Below the pieces are notes generated by a model. The model was not told the origin of the DNA and did not search any database. It saw nothing but the letters and a program-made list of their open reading frames with translations. A program made the position numbers and the translations under genes. 64,000 nt of DNA from contig NZ_JAJEWP010000002.1 of the NCBI RefSeq assembly GCF_020687825.1, forward strand, positions 1 through 64,000, given 5' to 3'. Below are positions 42,683 through 50,504 of the stretch, piece after piece. The DNA is from Fluctibacter halophilus (GTDB lineage: Bacteria > Pseudomonadota > Gammaproteobacteria > Enterobacterales > Alteromonadaceae). How positions within the stretch are numbered: position 1 is the first letter of the stretch; every line of letters starts with the position of its first letter.

Positions 42683-42745
42683 GACATTGCTCCTGTTTAG
42701 GTCTCAAAACTACTCTAGCATACCGCCAATCAGGCTTACGACCCC

Positions 42746-42760
42746 TACGACCAAGGTCTG
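42746..42760 (+). promoter_or_regulatory. Putative CrbR operator between crbS and yjcH-actP
   Basis: TACGACCAAGGTCTG contains the perfect palindrome GACC-AA-GGTC and matches the two acs motifs (TAAGACCAAAGTCG) at 11 of 14 positions. A partial copy, TACGACC, begins nine bases upstream (42737). The site lies 126 bases before the yjcH start. Confidence 0.6.
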
Positions 42761-42886
42761 ATTTTCGCCGACCAGTGTCCAGTCTACAGTTATACCCACG
42801 CTCCAGCACTGCGCGTTCCGCAAACGGTCGTTAAGCAGCAAGGGGCAACAACCTGTGCTCGAACGGTTTTGATAGAGGAATCAAAC

Positions 42887-43153
42887 ATGGCCTTTAAAAC
42901 AGAAGAAGATAAGGTGGCCTACTGGAAAGATAACATCTCTCTGGTGCTCAAGCTGCTGGCGATATGGTTTGTGGTGTCCTTTGGATGCGGCATCCTATTG
43001 GTCGACGTGTTGAACAACATTCAGTTCTTTGGCTTCAAACTGGGCTTCTGGTTTGCCCAGCAAGGTGCCATTTACGTGTTTGTGGCGTTGATCTTTGTGT
43101 ACGTCAAAAAAATGAACGAAATTGACAAGCGCTACGGCGTAGACGAAGAGTAG
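42887..43153 (+). CDS. yjcH: DUF485 family inner-membrane protein, ActP partner (88 aa)
   Basis: This small two-helix membrane protein (segments about residues 23-45 and 55-78) of family DUF485 is encoded before acetate symporters in most proteobacteria. It is thought to assist ActP-type SSS carriers. The TEEDKVAYWKDNISLVLKLL start and VYVKKMNEIDKRYGVDEE tail are typical. ATG 42887 follows GAGGAA. The longer frame from 42869 has no ribosome-binding site. The actP gene starts nine bases after its stop, so the pair is one transcript, divergent from crbS and probably controlled by CrbR. Confidence 0.92.
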   Translation: MAFKTEEDKVAYWKDNISLVLKLLAIWFVVSFGCGILLVDVLNNIQFFGFKLGFWFAQQGAIYVFVALIFVYVKKMNEIDKRYGVDEE

Positions 43154-43162
43154 GAGCGTCTG

Positions 43163-44869
43163 ATGGATATTCAACTGTTAACGTTTATTATCGTTGGCGC
43201 CTCGTTTGCGCTGTACATCGGCATCGCCATCTGGGCCCGTGCCGGTTCAACCACTGATTTCTATGTTGCCGGTGGTGGGGTTCACCCCATTGCTAACGGT
43301 ATGGCAACCGCTGCTGACTGGATGTCTGCCGCCTCGTTTATCTCGATGGCCGGTTTGATTTCGTTCATGGGTTATGACGGTGCGGTGTATCTCCTCGGCT
43401 GGACCGGGGGCTACGTGTTGCTGGCGCTTTGTCTGGCACCCTACCTGCGTAAATTCGGCAAGTTTACCGTGCCGGACTTTATCGGTGACCGCTACTATTC
43501 ACAGACTGCCCGTACGGTTGCGGTCATTTGTGCCATTTTCGTGTGCTTTACCTATGTCGCAGGTCAGATGCGCGGCGTTGGTGTTGTGTTCAGTCGCTTC
43601 CTGGAAGTGGACATCGTCACCGGTGTGGTCATCGGTATGGCCATTGTGTTCTTCTACACCGTACTTGGCGGCATGAAGGGGATCACGTATACCCAGGTGG
43701 CGCAATACTGCGTGTTGATTTTTGCCTATCTGGTACCCGCTGTGTTTATCTCTATCATGGTGACCGGTCACTTCCTGCCGCAAACCGGATTCGGTGCAAC
43801 CTTGGCTGATGGCTCGGGGGTCCATCTGCTTGAGAAACTCGATGGATTATCGACGGAACTCGGGTTCAATGAGTATACCTCGGGCACGAAGAGCATGATT
43901 GACGTGTTCTGTATCACCGCAGCATTGATGGTCGGTACGGCAGGTCTGCCACACGTGATTGTACGTTTCTTCACCGTACCTAAAGTGCGTGATGCTCGCT
44001 ACAGCGCCGGTTGGGCATTGTTGTTCATTGCTATCCTGTACACCACTGCTCCTTCGCTGGCGTCATTTGCCCGGGTCAATATGATCGAGACCATTAACGG
44101 CACCGAACAGACGGGTACAGACTATGCCAATGCACCGAGCTGGATTAAGAACTGGGAAAAAACCGGTTTGATCAGCTGGGATGACAAAAACAACGACGGC
44201 AAGATGTTTTATTCCGGTGATGATCGCAATGAAATGAAAGTGGATCGCGACATCATGGTACTGGCTAACCCCGAAATCGCGAATCTGCCAGCCTGGGTCA
44301 TTGCCCTGGTTGCCGCGGGTGGTATTGCTGCGGCTCTGTCGACATCTGCCGGTCTGTTGTTGGTGATTTCAACCTCAGTGTCCCATGACTTGCTGAAACG
44401 GAACCTGGCACCCAACATCACCGACCGACAAGAGCTATTCTATGCGCGCCTGGCGGCGGGTGTGGCGATTGCCATCGCCGGTTACTTCGGGATCAATCCG
44501 CCCGGGTTCGTGGCACAGGTGGTTGCCTTCGCGTTCGGACTGGCCGCGTCGTCTTTCTTCCCGGCCATTATCATGGGTATTTTCTTCAAGCAGATGAACA
44601 ACAAAGGCGCGATTGCCGGTATGTTGGCGGGTATTGGTTTTACTGCTGCGTACATCATCTACTTCAAGTTTGTAAATCCTGCAGCCAATGTGCCTGCCAA
44701 CTGGTGGTTCGGTATTTCACCAGAAGGTATCGGTACGCTGGGTATGGTGCTGAACTTTGTGGTGGCGTATGTGGTGTATAAAATGACCAATGAAGCCCCG
44801 GAAGAAATCCAGCAACTGGTGGAAGATATCCGCTATCCTAAAGGTGCGGGGGAAGCCCAGTCACACTAA
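43163..44869 (+). CDS. actP: Cation/acetate symporter ActP (568 aa)
   Basis: This sodium-coupled monocarboxylate carrier of the SSS family imports acetate (also glycolate or propionate in relatives) for use by acetyl-CoA synthetase. ActP features are [31 protein letters not shown] near residues 36-66, [17 protein letters not shown] near 133, a [17 protein letters not shown] segment near 258, and [23 protein letters not shown] near 390. Thirteen helices fit the length. It follows yjcH with GGAG in between and ends in a strong terminator. With acs, crbR and crbS it completes the acetate scavenging module. Confidence 0.95.
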   Translation: MDIQLLTFIIVGASFALYIGIAIWARAGSTTDFYVAGGGVHPIANGMATAADWMSAASFISMAGLISFMGYDGAVYLLGWTGGYVLLALCLAPYLRKFGKFTVPDFIGDRYYSQTARTVAVICAIFVCFTYVAGQMRGVGVVFSRFLEVDIVTGVVIGMAIVFFYTVLGGMKGITYTQVAQYCVLIFAYLVPAVFISIMVTGHFLPQTGFGATLADGSGVHLLEKLDGLSTELGFNEYTSGTKSMIDVFCITAALMVGTAGLPHVIVRFFTVPKVRDARYSAGWALLFIAILYTTAPSLASFARVNMIETINGTEQTGTDYANAPSWIKNWEKTGLISWDDKNNDGKMFYSGDDRNEMKVDRDIMVLANPEIANLPAWVIALVAAGGIAAALSTSAGLLLVISTSVSHDLLKRNLAPNITDRQELFYARLAAGVAIAIAGYFGINPPGFVAQVVAFAFGLAASSFFPAIIMGIFFKQMNNKGAIAGMLAGIGFTAAYIIYFKFVNPAANVPANWWFGISPEGIGTLGMVLNFVVAYVVYKMTNEAPEEIQQLVEDIRYPKGAGEAQSH

Positions 44870-44887
44870 GGATTAAAACCTGAATCT

Positions 44888-44911
44888 GGCCCGGCTTTGC
44901 CGGGCCTTTTT
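44888..44911 (+). terminator. Terminator of yjcH-actP
   Basis: The perfect stem GGCCCGGC / GCCGGGCC has a TTT loop and five T residues. It overlaps the longest open frame of the next gene and so argues for that gene's internal ATG at 44927. Confidence 0.92.
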
Positions 44912-44926
44912 ACGTTGGAAAACAGC

Positions 44927-46762
44927 ATGACGGCATTGCCTCAACAAACATTGGACGTATTGCGCAGTTCGGCACCCTTTGATCAACTGGGTGACGATGC
45001 CATGCAACACCTGGCACACAAAGCGGTACTGGTGTACGTCAGCGACGAAGCTTCTATTGCGCTACTCAACCTTGCCAGGGCGCAACTGTTTTTGATCCAC
45101 AGTGGTCAGTTCTCGGTCAAAGACTCGGATCAGGCAGAACGACACGTCAGTGAGGGCGATTACTTCGGTGTTACCAACCTGACCAATGATCTGCAACATG
45201 AGATTGAGATCACCGTCGACAAAGCCGGTCTGGTGTATTGTTTTCCCAAGGACACCTTCGAGCAGTGTTGTGATGGGTATCCGGGGGTTGCACGCTTTTT
45301 TCAGCAATACGCCAAAGAAGAGCTGCAAAACGAGGCTGTTGCGACCTCTAAATCCATGTGGCTGCACAAGCCCATTGTGGATGTACTGACCGGTCCGCCG
45401 ATTGCCATGGAGCAACATAAATCCATCCTCGAAGGTGCGCAGTGTATGGCGCAGAATCGGGTCTCCAGTTTGCTGATCACCGCGCAGGACCAGTTGGTGG
45501 GTATCATTACTGACAGGGATTTGCGCAATCGGGTGGTGGCTGAAAACTTGGCCACGGACAATCCGCTGTCGGCGATCATGACCCCTGAGCCTGCCAGTAT
45601 CGAGCAACAGCGGACGTTGTTTGATGCCTTGTGCCAGATGACCGAAAACAATATCCACCATCTGCCCGTGATTGATCGCGCCAACGGACAACCGGTGGGG
45701 ATCCTCACTGCCAGCGACATGATCCGTCACCAGCGGGGCAATGTGTTGTTCGTACTCGATGAACTGGCCAAAGCGCCGTCCTTATACGCGTTGACTCGGC
45801 TATCCTGGCAATTGCCGCACTATTTTGCCAAGCATGCGCGACGGCTCGGTGACTTTGACGTTGCCGGCAAAGTGTTGGCACAGGCCACGGATATCATGAC
45901 CCGGCGATTGATCACCTTCTATCAACAACAACACGGTACGCCACCGTTTGATTTTTGCTGGTTGGTGTATGGGTCTCAGGCCAGGGAAGACCAGACCATG
46001 GGTTCTGATCAGGACAATGGCTTGCTGTTGGAGCGTGAACCGGATGAACAGGAGGCTGCCTATTTTGCTGACATGAGTGAATATGTCTGTCAGGGGTTGG
46101 CCAAATGCGGCATTAAGTTGTGCAACGGCAACATCATGGCGATGAACCCGGACTTACGTCTCAGCCTCGACCAGGCGGTTGCAGAGGCGCGGCGATGGGT
46201 GCAATCGCCGACCCCAAAAGCAATCATGCATTTCAATATCTTCCTGGATGTACGTTCGGTGGCTGGCGACAGTGACCTGTTCGCCCGATTGCAGGATGCC
46301 CGTCGTCCTTTGTTGCAACAATCGATGTTTCTTGCCGCTCTGGCACGTCACGCCAATGAAGTCAGTGTGCCGCTATCGATGTTCCAGAAATTTGTCTATG
46401 CCAAGGACCACACCCCGTCAGACTGTATCGATCTGAAAGTTAACGCGGTGGCCATTATCAACAACCTGGTGCGATTGTATGCATTGGCACAGGGTTTGGG
46501 CATGCCATCGACCCTGGCCCGCTTGCGCGAACTGCCCGCCGACGCAGGTTTGGCTGAAAAGGACGCCAACAATCTGCGGGATATCTGGTTGTTCCTCAAT
46601 CGCCTGCGCTGGCGCCACCAGTTGGACAACAACGTTACTGATAATCTGGTCAGCGTCAGTCAGTTGTCATCGATTGAACGTCACCAGCTGAAAGCCGCCT
46701 TCCAGGCCATCAAAAGGGCCCAGCAAGGCGCCGTAATGAAGTTCTCCGGCGGGATGGGGTGA
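44927..46762 (+). CDS. CBS/cNMP-type signalling protein with DUF294 nucleotidyltransferase domain (611 aa)
   Basis: This cytoplasmic protein has four parts. A cyclic-nucleotide-binding-like N-terminus (about 1-120) is followed by a CBS pair (about 150-265, with LVGIITDRDLRNRVV and VGILTASDMIRHQ). A DUF294 nucleotidyltransferase-like domain with YGSQAREDQTMGSDQDNGLLLE near 340 (GS...DxD) comes next, then a DUF294 C-terminal domain. The combination resembles GlnD-like putative nucleotidyltransferases. It is usually found beside actP and a DnaQ-like exonuclease gene, as here, and may sense energy status. ATG 44927 follows GGAA. The next gene overlaps its stop. Confidence 0.9.
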   Translation: MTALPQQTLDVLRSSAPFDQLGDDAMQHLAHKAVLVYVSDEASIALLNLARAQLFLIHSGQFSVKDSDQAERHVSEGDYFGVTNLTNDLQHEIEITVDKAGLVYCFPKDTFEQCCDGYPGVARFFQQYAKEELQNEAVATSKSMWLHKPIVDVLTGPPIAMEQHKSILEGAQCMAQNRVSSLLITAQDQLVGIITDRDLRNRVVAENLATDNPLSAIMTPEPASIEQQRTLFDALCQMTENNIHHLPVIDRANGQPVGILTASDMIRHQRGNVLFVLDELAKAPSLYALTRLSWQLPHYFAKHARRLGDFDVAGKVLAQATDIMTRRLITFYQQQHGTPPFDFCWLVYGSQAREDQTMGSDQDNGLLLEREPDEQEAAYFADMSEYVCQGLAKCGIKLCNGNIMAMNPDLRLSLDQAVAEARRWVQSPTPKAIMHFNIFLDVRSVAGDSDLFARLQDARRPLLQQSMFLAALARHANEVSVPLSMFQKFVYAKDHTPSDCIDLKVNAVAIINNLVRLYALAQGLGMPSTLARLRELPADAGLAEKDANNLRDIWLFLNRLRWRHQLDNNVTDNLVSVSQLSSIERHQLKAAFQAIKRAQQGAVMKFSGGMG

Positions 46763-47430
46763 TGGGGATATTGTCCCGCTGGTTTGGCGTAAAAACACCG
46801 CTGCCTGAGCACTGGCAGGGCGTGCCTGTCTGGTCACTGCCCTTGTTGGCGGTGGATCTTGAGCTGACGTCTCTGGATTTGACCACATCGCGCATTTTGT
46901 CTGTCGGTTGGGTTGCGGCAGAGCATCGCCGTATTCAGTTGTCGAGTTGCTACTATCAGGTCACCCGCACCAAAGCGAACCTGAACCAATCACCAGTGGT
47001 ACATGGACTGACGGAAGAAACCATCGTGCAGGGACAAGGGGTTAAGGACTCGTTGCAACGATTGGCGGAACTGGCCCGTACTCACGTGCTGGTGTTTCAC
47101 AATCATCAGCTCGATTGGGGGGTTATCCAGCGCGCCGCCAGTAAACTCAAGGTCGTGTTTCCGGATGTGGTGTGCGTGGATACCTTGCTGCTGGCGAAAT
47201 ATCAGCTCGATAAGCAGCAACGGCCACCGGCGCCCAATGCGCTGACACTGGCCGGCTGTCGTCAGCGATTGGGATTGCCTCCTGCACCAGCACACAATGC
47301 GCTGGATGATGCGTTGGCAACACTGGAGTTGTGCCTGGCCCAATGGCATGAAATGGGCCTCAATGCTAAGGATCCCCTCGAACATGTCCGTCATACCGGC
47401 GCAATTGCCGTATTTATGAGCGAACAGTGA
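46762..47430 (+). CDS. DnaQ-like 3'-5' exonuclease (222 aa)
   Basis: This is a DEDDh-type exonuclease. Exo I is VDLELTSLD near residue 32-40 (Asp, Glu), Exo II is HNHQLDWGVIQ near 112-122 (Asp), and Exo III is HNALDDALAT near 178-187 (His and Asp). These residues bind the two metals that cleave 3' nucleotides. No polymerase subunit domain is present, so it is a stand-alone nuclease. The ATG overlaps the stop of the DUF294 gene as TGATG, implying coupled translation. This gene pair behind actP is widespread in gammaproteobacteria. Confidence 0.88.
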   Translation: MGILSRWFGVKTPLPEHWQGVPVWSLPLLAVDLELTSLDLTTSRILSVGWVAAEHRRIQLSSCYYQVTRTKANLNQSPVVHGLTEETIVQGQGVKDSLQRLAELARTHVLVFHNHQLDWGVIQRAASKLKVVFPDVVCVDTLLLAKYQLDKQQRPPAPNALTLAGCRQRLGLPPAPAHNALDDALATLELCLAQWHEMGLNAKDPLEHVRHTGAIAVFMSEQ

Positions 47431-47448
47431 TTTTTTGTGAATTTAGTA

Positions 47449-47477
47449 TTGACAATACCCCTCAACATCCGTAAATT
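47449..47477 (+). promoter_or_regulatory. Sigma-70 promoter of tRNA-Leu
   Basis: The -35 TTGACA (47449-47454) and the -10-like TAAATT (47472-47477) are separated by 17 bases. A GC-rich discriminator follows, as expected for stable RNA genes. Confidence 0.75.
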
Positions 47478-47551
47478 TGCGCTCCGTTGTCGAGGGGCAT
47501 CTTCTACCAAGGAACGTCCCGACATACACGACAACATCAAAATCCATCGAT

Positions 47552-47638
47552 GCCCAGGTGGTGAAATTGGTAGACACGCTAGCTTCAGGTGCTAGTGGCC
47601 TCACGGCCGTGGCGGTTCAAGTCCGCCCCTGGGCACCA
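47552..47638 (+). tRNA. tRNA-Leu (anticodon CAG)
   Basis: This is an 87-base class II tRNA. The acceptor stem GCCCAGG pairs with CCTGGGC, discriminator A, with encoded CCA. The anticodon stem CTAGC / GCTAG encloses TTCAGGT with anticodon CAG. The long variable arm is GGCCTCACGGCC-like. The T arm GGCGG-TTCAAGT-CCGCC is intact. It reads CUG codons. The gene is directly followed by tandem repeats that copy its last 13 bases. Confidence 0.97.
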
Positions 47639-47844
47639 TCCTCCTCCAGATGGTACTGACTTCCCTAGAAACATGCTTGCTGAATCGCACCTTTTGCGAG
47701 GCGGACTATCGTTGCGTCTTGATGGTTGTTTTTGGCGGTGATGACAAAACCCGGTATAAAACGTCCCAGTATCGCCCCCAGCCGGGTCATCCATGACCCG
47801 TCGTGCGGCCGGGCGCTGCGGTGCAGCTAAATAGACCGGCCTTA
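47626..47844 (+). repeat. 219-bp tandem repeat, unit A (starts inside tRNA-Leu)
   Basis: The unit begins with the tRNA 3' end CCCCTGGGCACCA (47626-47638). It then has a shared core GCGAGGCGGACTATCGTTGCG (from 47696), a hairpin CGGGTCA-TCCA-TGACCCG (47783-47800) and a nested stem GGCCGG...GCTGC-GGT-GCAGC...CCGGCC. Unit B repeats it almost identically at +219. Confidence 0.93.
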
Positions 47845-48063
47845 CCCCTGGGCACCATCCTCCTCCAGATGGTACTGACTTTCCTAAAAACATGCTTGCT
47901 GAATCGCACCTTTTGCGAGGCGGACTATCGTTGCGCCTTGATGGTTGTTTTTGGCGGTGATGACAAAACCCGGTATAAAACGTCCCAGTATCGCCCCCAG
48001 CCGGGTCATCCATGACCCGTCGTGCGGCCGGGCGCTGCGGTGCAGCTAAATAGACCGGCCTTA
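47845..48063 (+). repeat. 219-bp tandem repeat, unit B
   Basis: This unit opens with the same 13 bases as the tRNA 3' end (47845-47857), but no tRNA body precedes it. It is nearly identical to unit A, including both hairpins. Confidence 0.93.
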
Positions 48064-48226
48064 CCCCTGGGCACCATCCTCCTCCAGATGGTACTGACTT
48101 CCTTAAACATAAATACTTTATCGCAGATTTTGCGAGGCGGACTATCGTTGCGTCTTGATGGTTGTTTTTGGCCCTAATGACCAAACCCGGTATAAAACGT
48201 CCCAGTATCGCCCCTAGATTTTGTGC
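48064..48226 (+). repeat. Partial tandem repeat, unit C
   Basis: This is the third copy of the tRNA 3'-end sequence (48064-48076) and the first part of the unit, with a diverged segment (about 48104-48131) and no terminal nested stem. It continues into the 247-bp repeat. Confidence 0.85.
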
Positions 48227-48378
48227 GTCGTTTAAAACAGTAGGTGACAACACATCCGTGTGGATTCATTCCAGTCTCGCCATCCACGGCGAGCCGTTCG
48301 TTCCTTTCGGCGTGACAAATCTGTCGGGAACAGATTTGAACAACCAACGGTTGGCCCTTGAGGGGGAGGGCAGGAAGC
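48132..48378 (+). repeat. About 246-bp direct repeat, copy 1
   Basis: From GCGAGGCGG to GCAGGAAGC this matches 48650-48895 with scattered differences. It contains the core of the tandem unit, then unique sequence with the hairpin CTCGCC-ATCCAC-GGCGAG. Confidence 0.9.
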
Positions 48379-48649
48379 TCGAACTATTACCTATCACCCC
48401 GAATCGCCTGCGGCGACCGGAGCCTCACCCTCCTCCAGATGGGTGAAGCAAGGTCGCGCTAGCGGCGAGGGGTAAGTTAACCTTACGCCGACAAACTGGT
48501 AAGGAATCAGTTTGAACAGCTTTAGCTGGCCTGCGAAGCAGGTGAGCCACATGGAAGTGGCGAATAAAGTGCTGAACGACTGACCGTGGATGGTCAGGCT
48601 GGACGACATGCCAGGGATGGATTGTTCAATAGCAAGGTGGGTACTTCTG

Positions 48650-48895
48650 GCGAGGCGGACTATCGTTGCGCCTTGATGGTTGTTTTTGGCCCTGATGACA
48701 AAACCCGGTATAAAACGTCCCAGTATCGCCCCTAGGTGTTGTGCGTCGTTTAAAACAGTAGGTGACAACACATCCGTGTGGGCTCATGCCAGTCTCGCCA
48801 TCCACGGCGAGCCGTTCGTTCCTTTCGGCGTGACAACTCTGTCGGGAACAGATTTGAACAACCAACAGTTGGCCCTTGAGGGGAGTGCAGGAAGC
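48650..48895 (+). repeat. About 246-bp direct repeat, copy 2
   Basis: This is the second copy of 48132-48378, 518 bp downstream, and the fourth occurrence of the GCGAGGCGGACTATCG core. The 271 bp between the copies hold no gene I can support. Confidence 0.9.
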
Positions 48896-48902
48896 AGGCA
48901 AT

Positions 48903-48927
48903 AAAAAAGCGCCGTTCGGCGCTTTTT
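48903..48927. terminator. Bidirectional terminator between repeats and ykvA-type gene
   Basis: The stem AGCGCCG / CGGCGCT with loop TT is flanked by A and T runs. It serves the minus-strand DUF1232 gene and would also end any tRNA-Leu/repeat transcript. Confidence 0.88.
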
Positions 48928-48933
48928 CAGACA

Positions 48934-49485
48934 TTACATGATGCGGCCAAACACTCTGCGGCGAACCCCCGAAGAGCGCTTTTTGCGCAGATTGGAGCGT
49001 ATCTGGCTACGGGTGCCGGCTAGCCAGCTTTCACGATCCACTTTGGCTTCAGCGCCACGGCGGTTTTCTTCCGTGCTACGGAAACTGCAGAATTCCTGGT
49101 AGGCGGATAAATCCAGCGACATGTCCTGGATCACCAGTTCAATCATGATGGCATCATCCAGATAGCCCAGTCCGGGAATATGGTCCGGCACCATGTCCTC
49201 TGGCTCGGTGAAATAGGCCAGTGAGGTCAGAATGTCGCGCTTTTCTTCCTCTGGCATTTGCCACTCTTCGTCTTTTACTGCAGCCATCAATGCTTCCAGC
49301 GAGTCGACACGCTCAGCAACGAATTCGGGCAGCTTGGCCTGCTCCATTTCTGCAATGGCTTGTTCCGCCTTGGCTAAAATTTCCTGGTCTGACAGTTTGC
49401 TGGCATTTTCAGACGCGGTTTTCATGGCATCCCGAAAATGGTCGAGATCGCTGTCTGAAAGTTCAATTGTGATAGAGAGAGACAT
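48934..49485 (-). CDS. YkvA family (DUF1232) protein (183 aa)
   Basis: The DUF1232 core is clear: LTSLAYFTEPEDMVPDHIPGLGYLDDAIMIELVI near residues 88-120, a short hairpin that inserts in or near membranes and includes the conserved Asp-x-Val-Pro-Asp and Gly-Tyr-Leu-Asp-Asp motifs. An acidic N-terminal helical region precedes it, and a strongly basic C-terminus (RKKRSSGVRRRVFGR) may bind nucleic acid or phospholipid. Function is unknown. ATG 49485 follows AAGGAACGGG. The longer frame to 49530 is not needed. The gene is monocistronic with its own terminator. Confidence 0.85.
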   Translation of the reverse strand: MSLSITIELSDSDLDHFRDAMKTASENASKLSDQEILAKAEQAIAEMEQAKLPEFVAERVDSLEALMAAVKDEEWQMPEEEKRDILTSLAYFTEPEDMVPDHIPGLGYLDDAIMIELVIQDMSLDLSAYQEFCSFRSTEENRRGAEAKVDRESWLAGTRSQIRSNLRKKRSSGVRRRVFGRIM

Positions 49486-49762
49486 AGCACCCGTTCCTTG
49501 TGAAAAGATATACTTAAAGTAATCAACCACCCGAGGACTGTCAATTGCTGTGGGCCTTCTTTGCCCATAAGGCCACTAAGTTGAACGGTTTACCCGCATA
49601 ATGCTCAAAAGTTCGGCAATTTTGTTTCCCGGTAATTGATTTGGGTCAGGTAAACGTTCGTTATCCCTGTTGCTGTGAGGCGTTGTGTTCTAACCTGTTG
49701 TCCTGTCACTTTTCCCCCAAATATGCCCGTGATGCTGGTGAATCGGGCTACGACGAGGTCGC

Positions 49763-50485
49763 ATGATGTCTGCACAACCTACTGAAGCACCAAAGACCAA
49801 CACCGTATCACTTCGCCAGTGGATCCGATTGCTGGTCGCTTACTTACTGATACCAACGGTCCTGCTGGTCTGTGCTGGCGACCTGATGTGGTGGCCTGCG
49901 TGGGTCTATGCGGGTCTGGTACTGGTCACCGGCATCGGTGGCAGGGTATGGGCTGAGCACAAGCACCCCGGATTGACGGCACAGCGGCAAAGCATGGAGA
50001 ACCTGCAACAGGCAAAATCCTGGGACAAAGTGTTAGCGCCGTTGATGGCACTGGGCGTCGGTTTTCCGATGGTGATCGTCGCGGGTTTGGAGCATCGCTT
50101 CGAAGGCGCACCAAGCTTCCCGTTGTGGGTGGTCATCGTCGGTTTTCTGCTTGTTGCGCTGGGATACGCCTTCGCGGCCTGGGCACTGGCAGAGAATCGC
50201 TTTTTCTTCAGTGTGGTGTGCATTCGCACTGAACAGGGACACAGGGTGTGTGACAGTGGTCCGTACCGTGTTGTCAGACACCCCGGTTATGCCGGGCATG
50301 TCTGGGCCCTATTGGGTCTGGTTATGGCGTTGAGTTCAGTATGGGCCCTGATCCCTGCCTTGCTGGTGATACTGATTACCGTTTTGCGTACCCATCTGGA
50401 AGATAGCACCCTGCACCAGGAGTTACCTGGCTATCCGGCATACGCGCAACGGGTCAGGTATCGACTGCTTCCTGGCGTGTACTGA
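49763..50485 (+). CDS. Isoprenylcysteine carboxyl methyltransferase-like membrane protein (240 aa)
   Basis: This integral membrane protein has six or seven helices. The C-terminal catalytic signature of the ICMT/PEMT superfamily, DSGPYRVVRHPGYAGHVWALLG near residues 167-188, and the late RTHLEDSTLHQELPGYPAYAQRVRYRLLPGVY bind S-adenosylmethionine and the acceptor. Bacterial members methylate unknown small molecules, phospholipids or isoprenoids. Start ATG 49763 or 49766 follows GAGG. The gene is single and converges with the GlxA-type regulator. Confidence 0.85.
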   Translation: MMSAQPTEAPKTNTVSLRQWIRLLVAYLLIPTVLLVCAGDLMWWPAWVYAGLVLVTGIGGRVWAEHKHPGLTAQRQSMENLQQAKSWDKVLAPLMALGVGFPMVIVAGLEHRFEGAPSFPLWVVIVGFLLVALGYAFAAWALAENRFFFSVVCIRTEQGHRVCDSGPYRVVRHPGYAGHVWALLGLVMALSSVWALIPALLVILITVLRTHLEDSTLHQELPGYPAYAQRVRYRLLPGVY

Positions 50486-50504
50486 GGATGCGCAGTCGGA
50501 GGGC

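Noticed and set aside
47626-48895. CRISPR array or group of tRNA genes
   Set aside because: The repeats are 219-246 bp without short spacers. Only the first copy has a full tRNA body, and the later copies carry just the last 13 bases.
48394-48934. Minus-strand frames in the repeat region (about 100-125 codons)
   Set aside because: They follow the repeat structure, contain pieces of the antisense frame of units A-C, and have no independent start signals.
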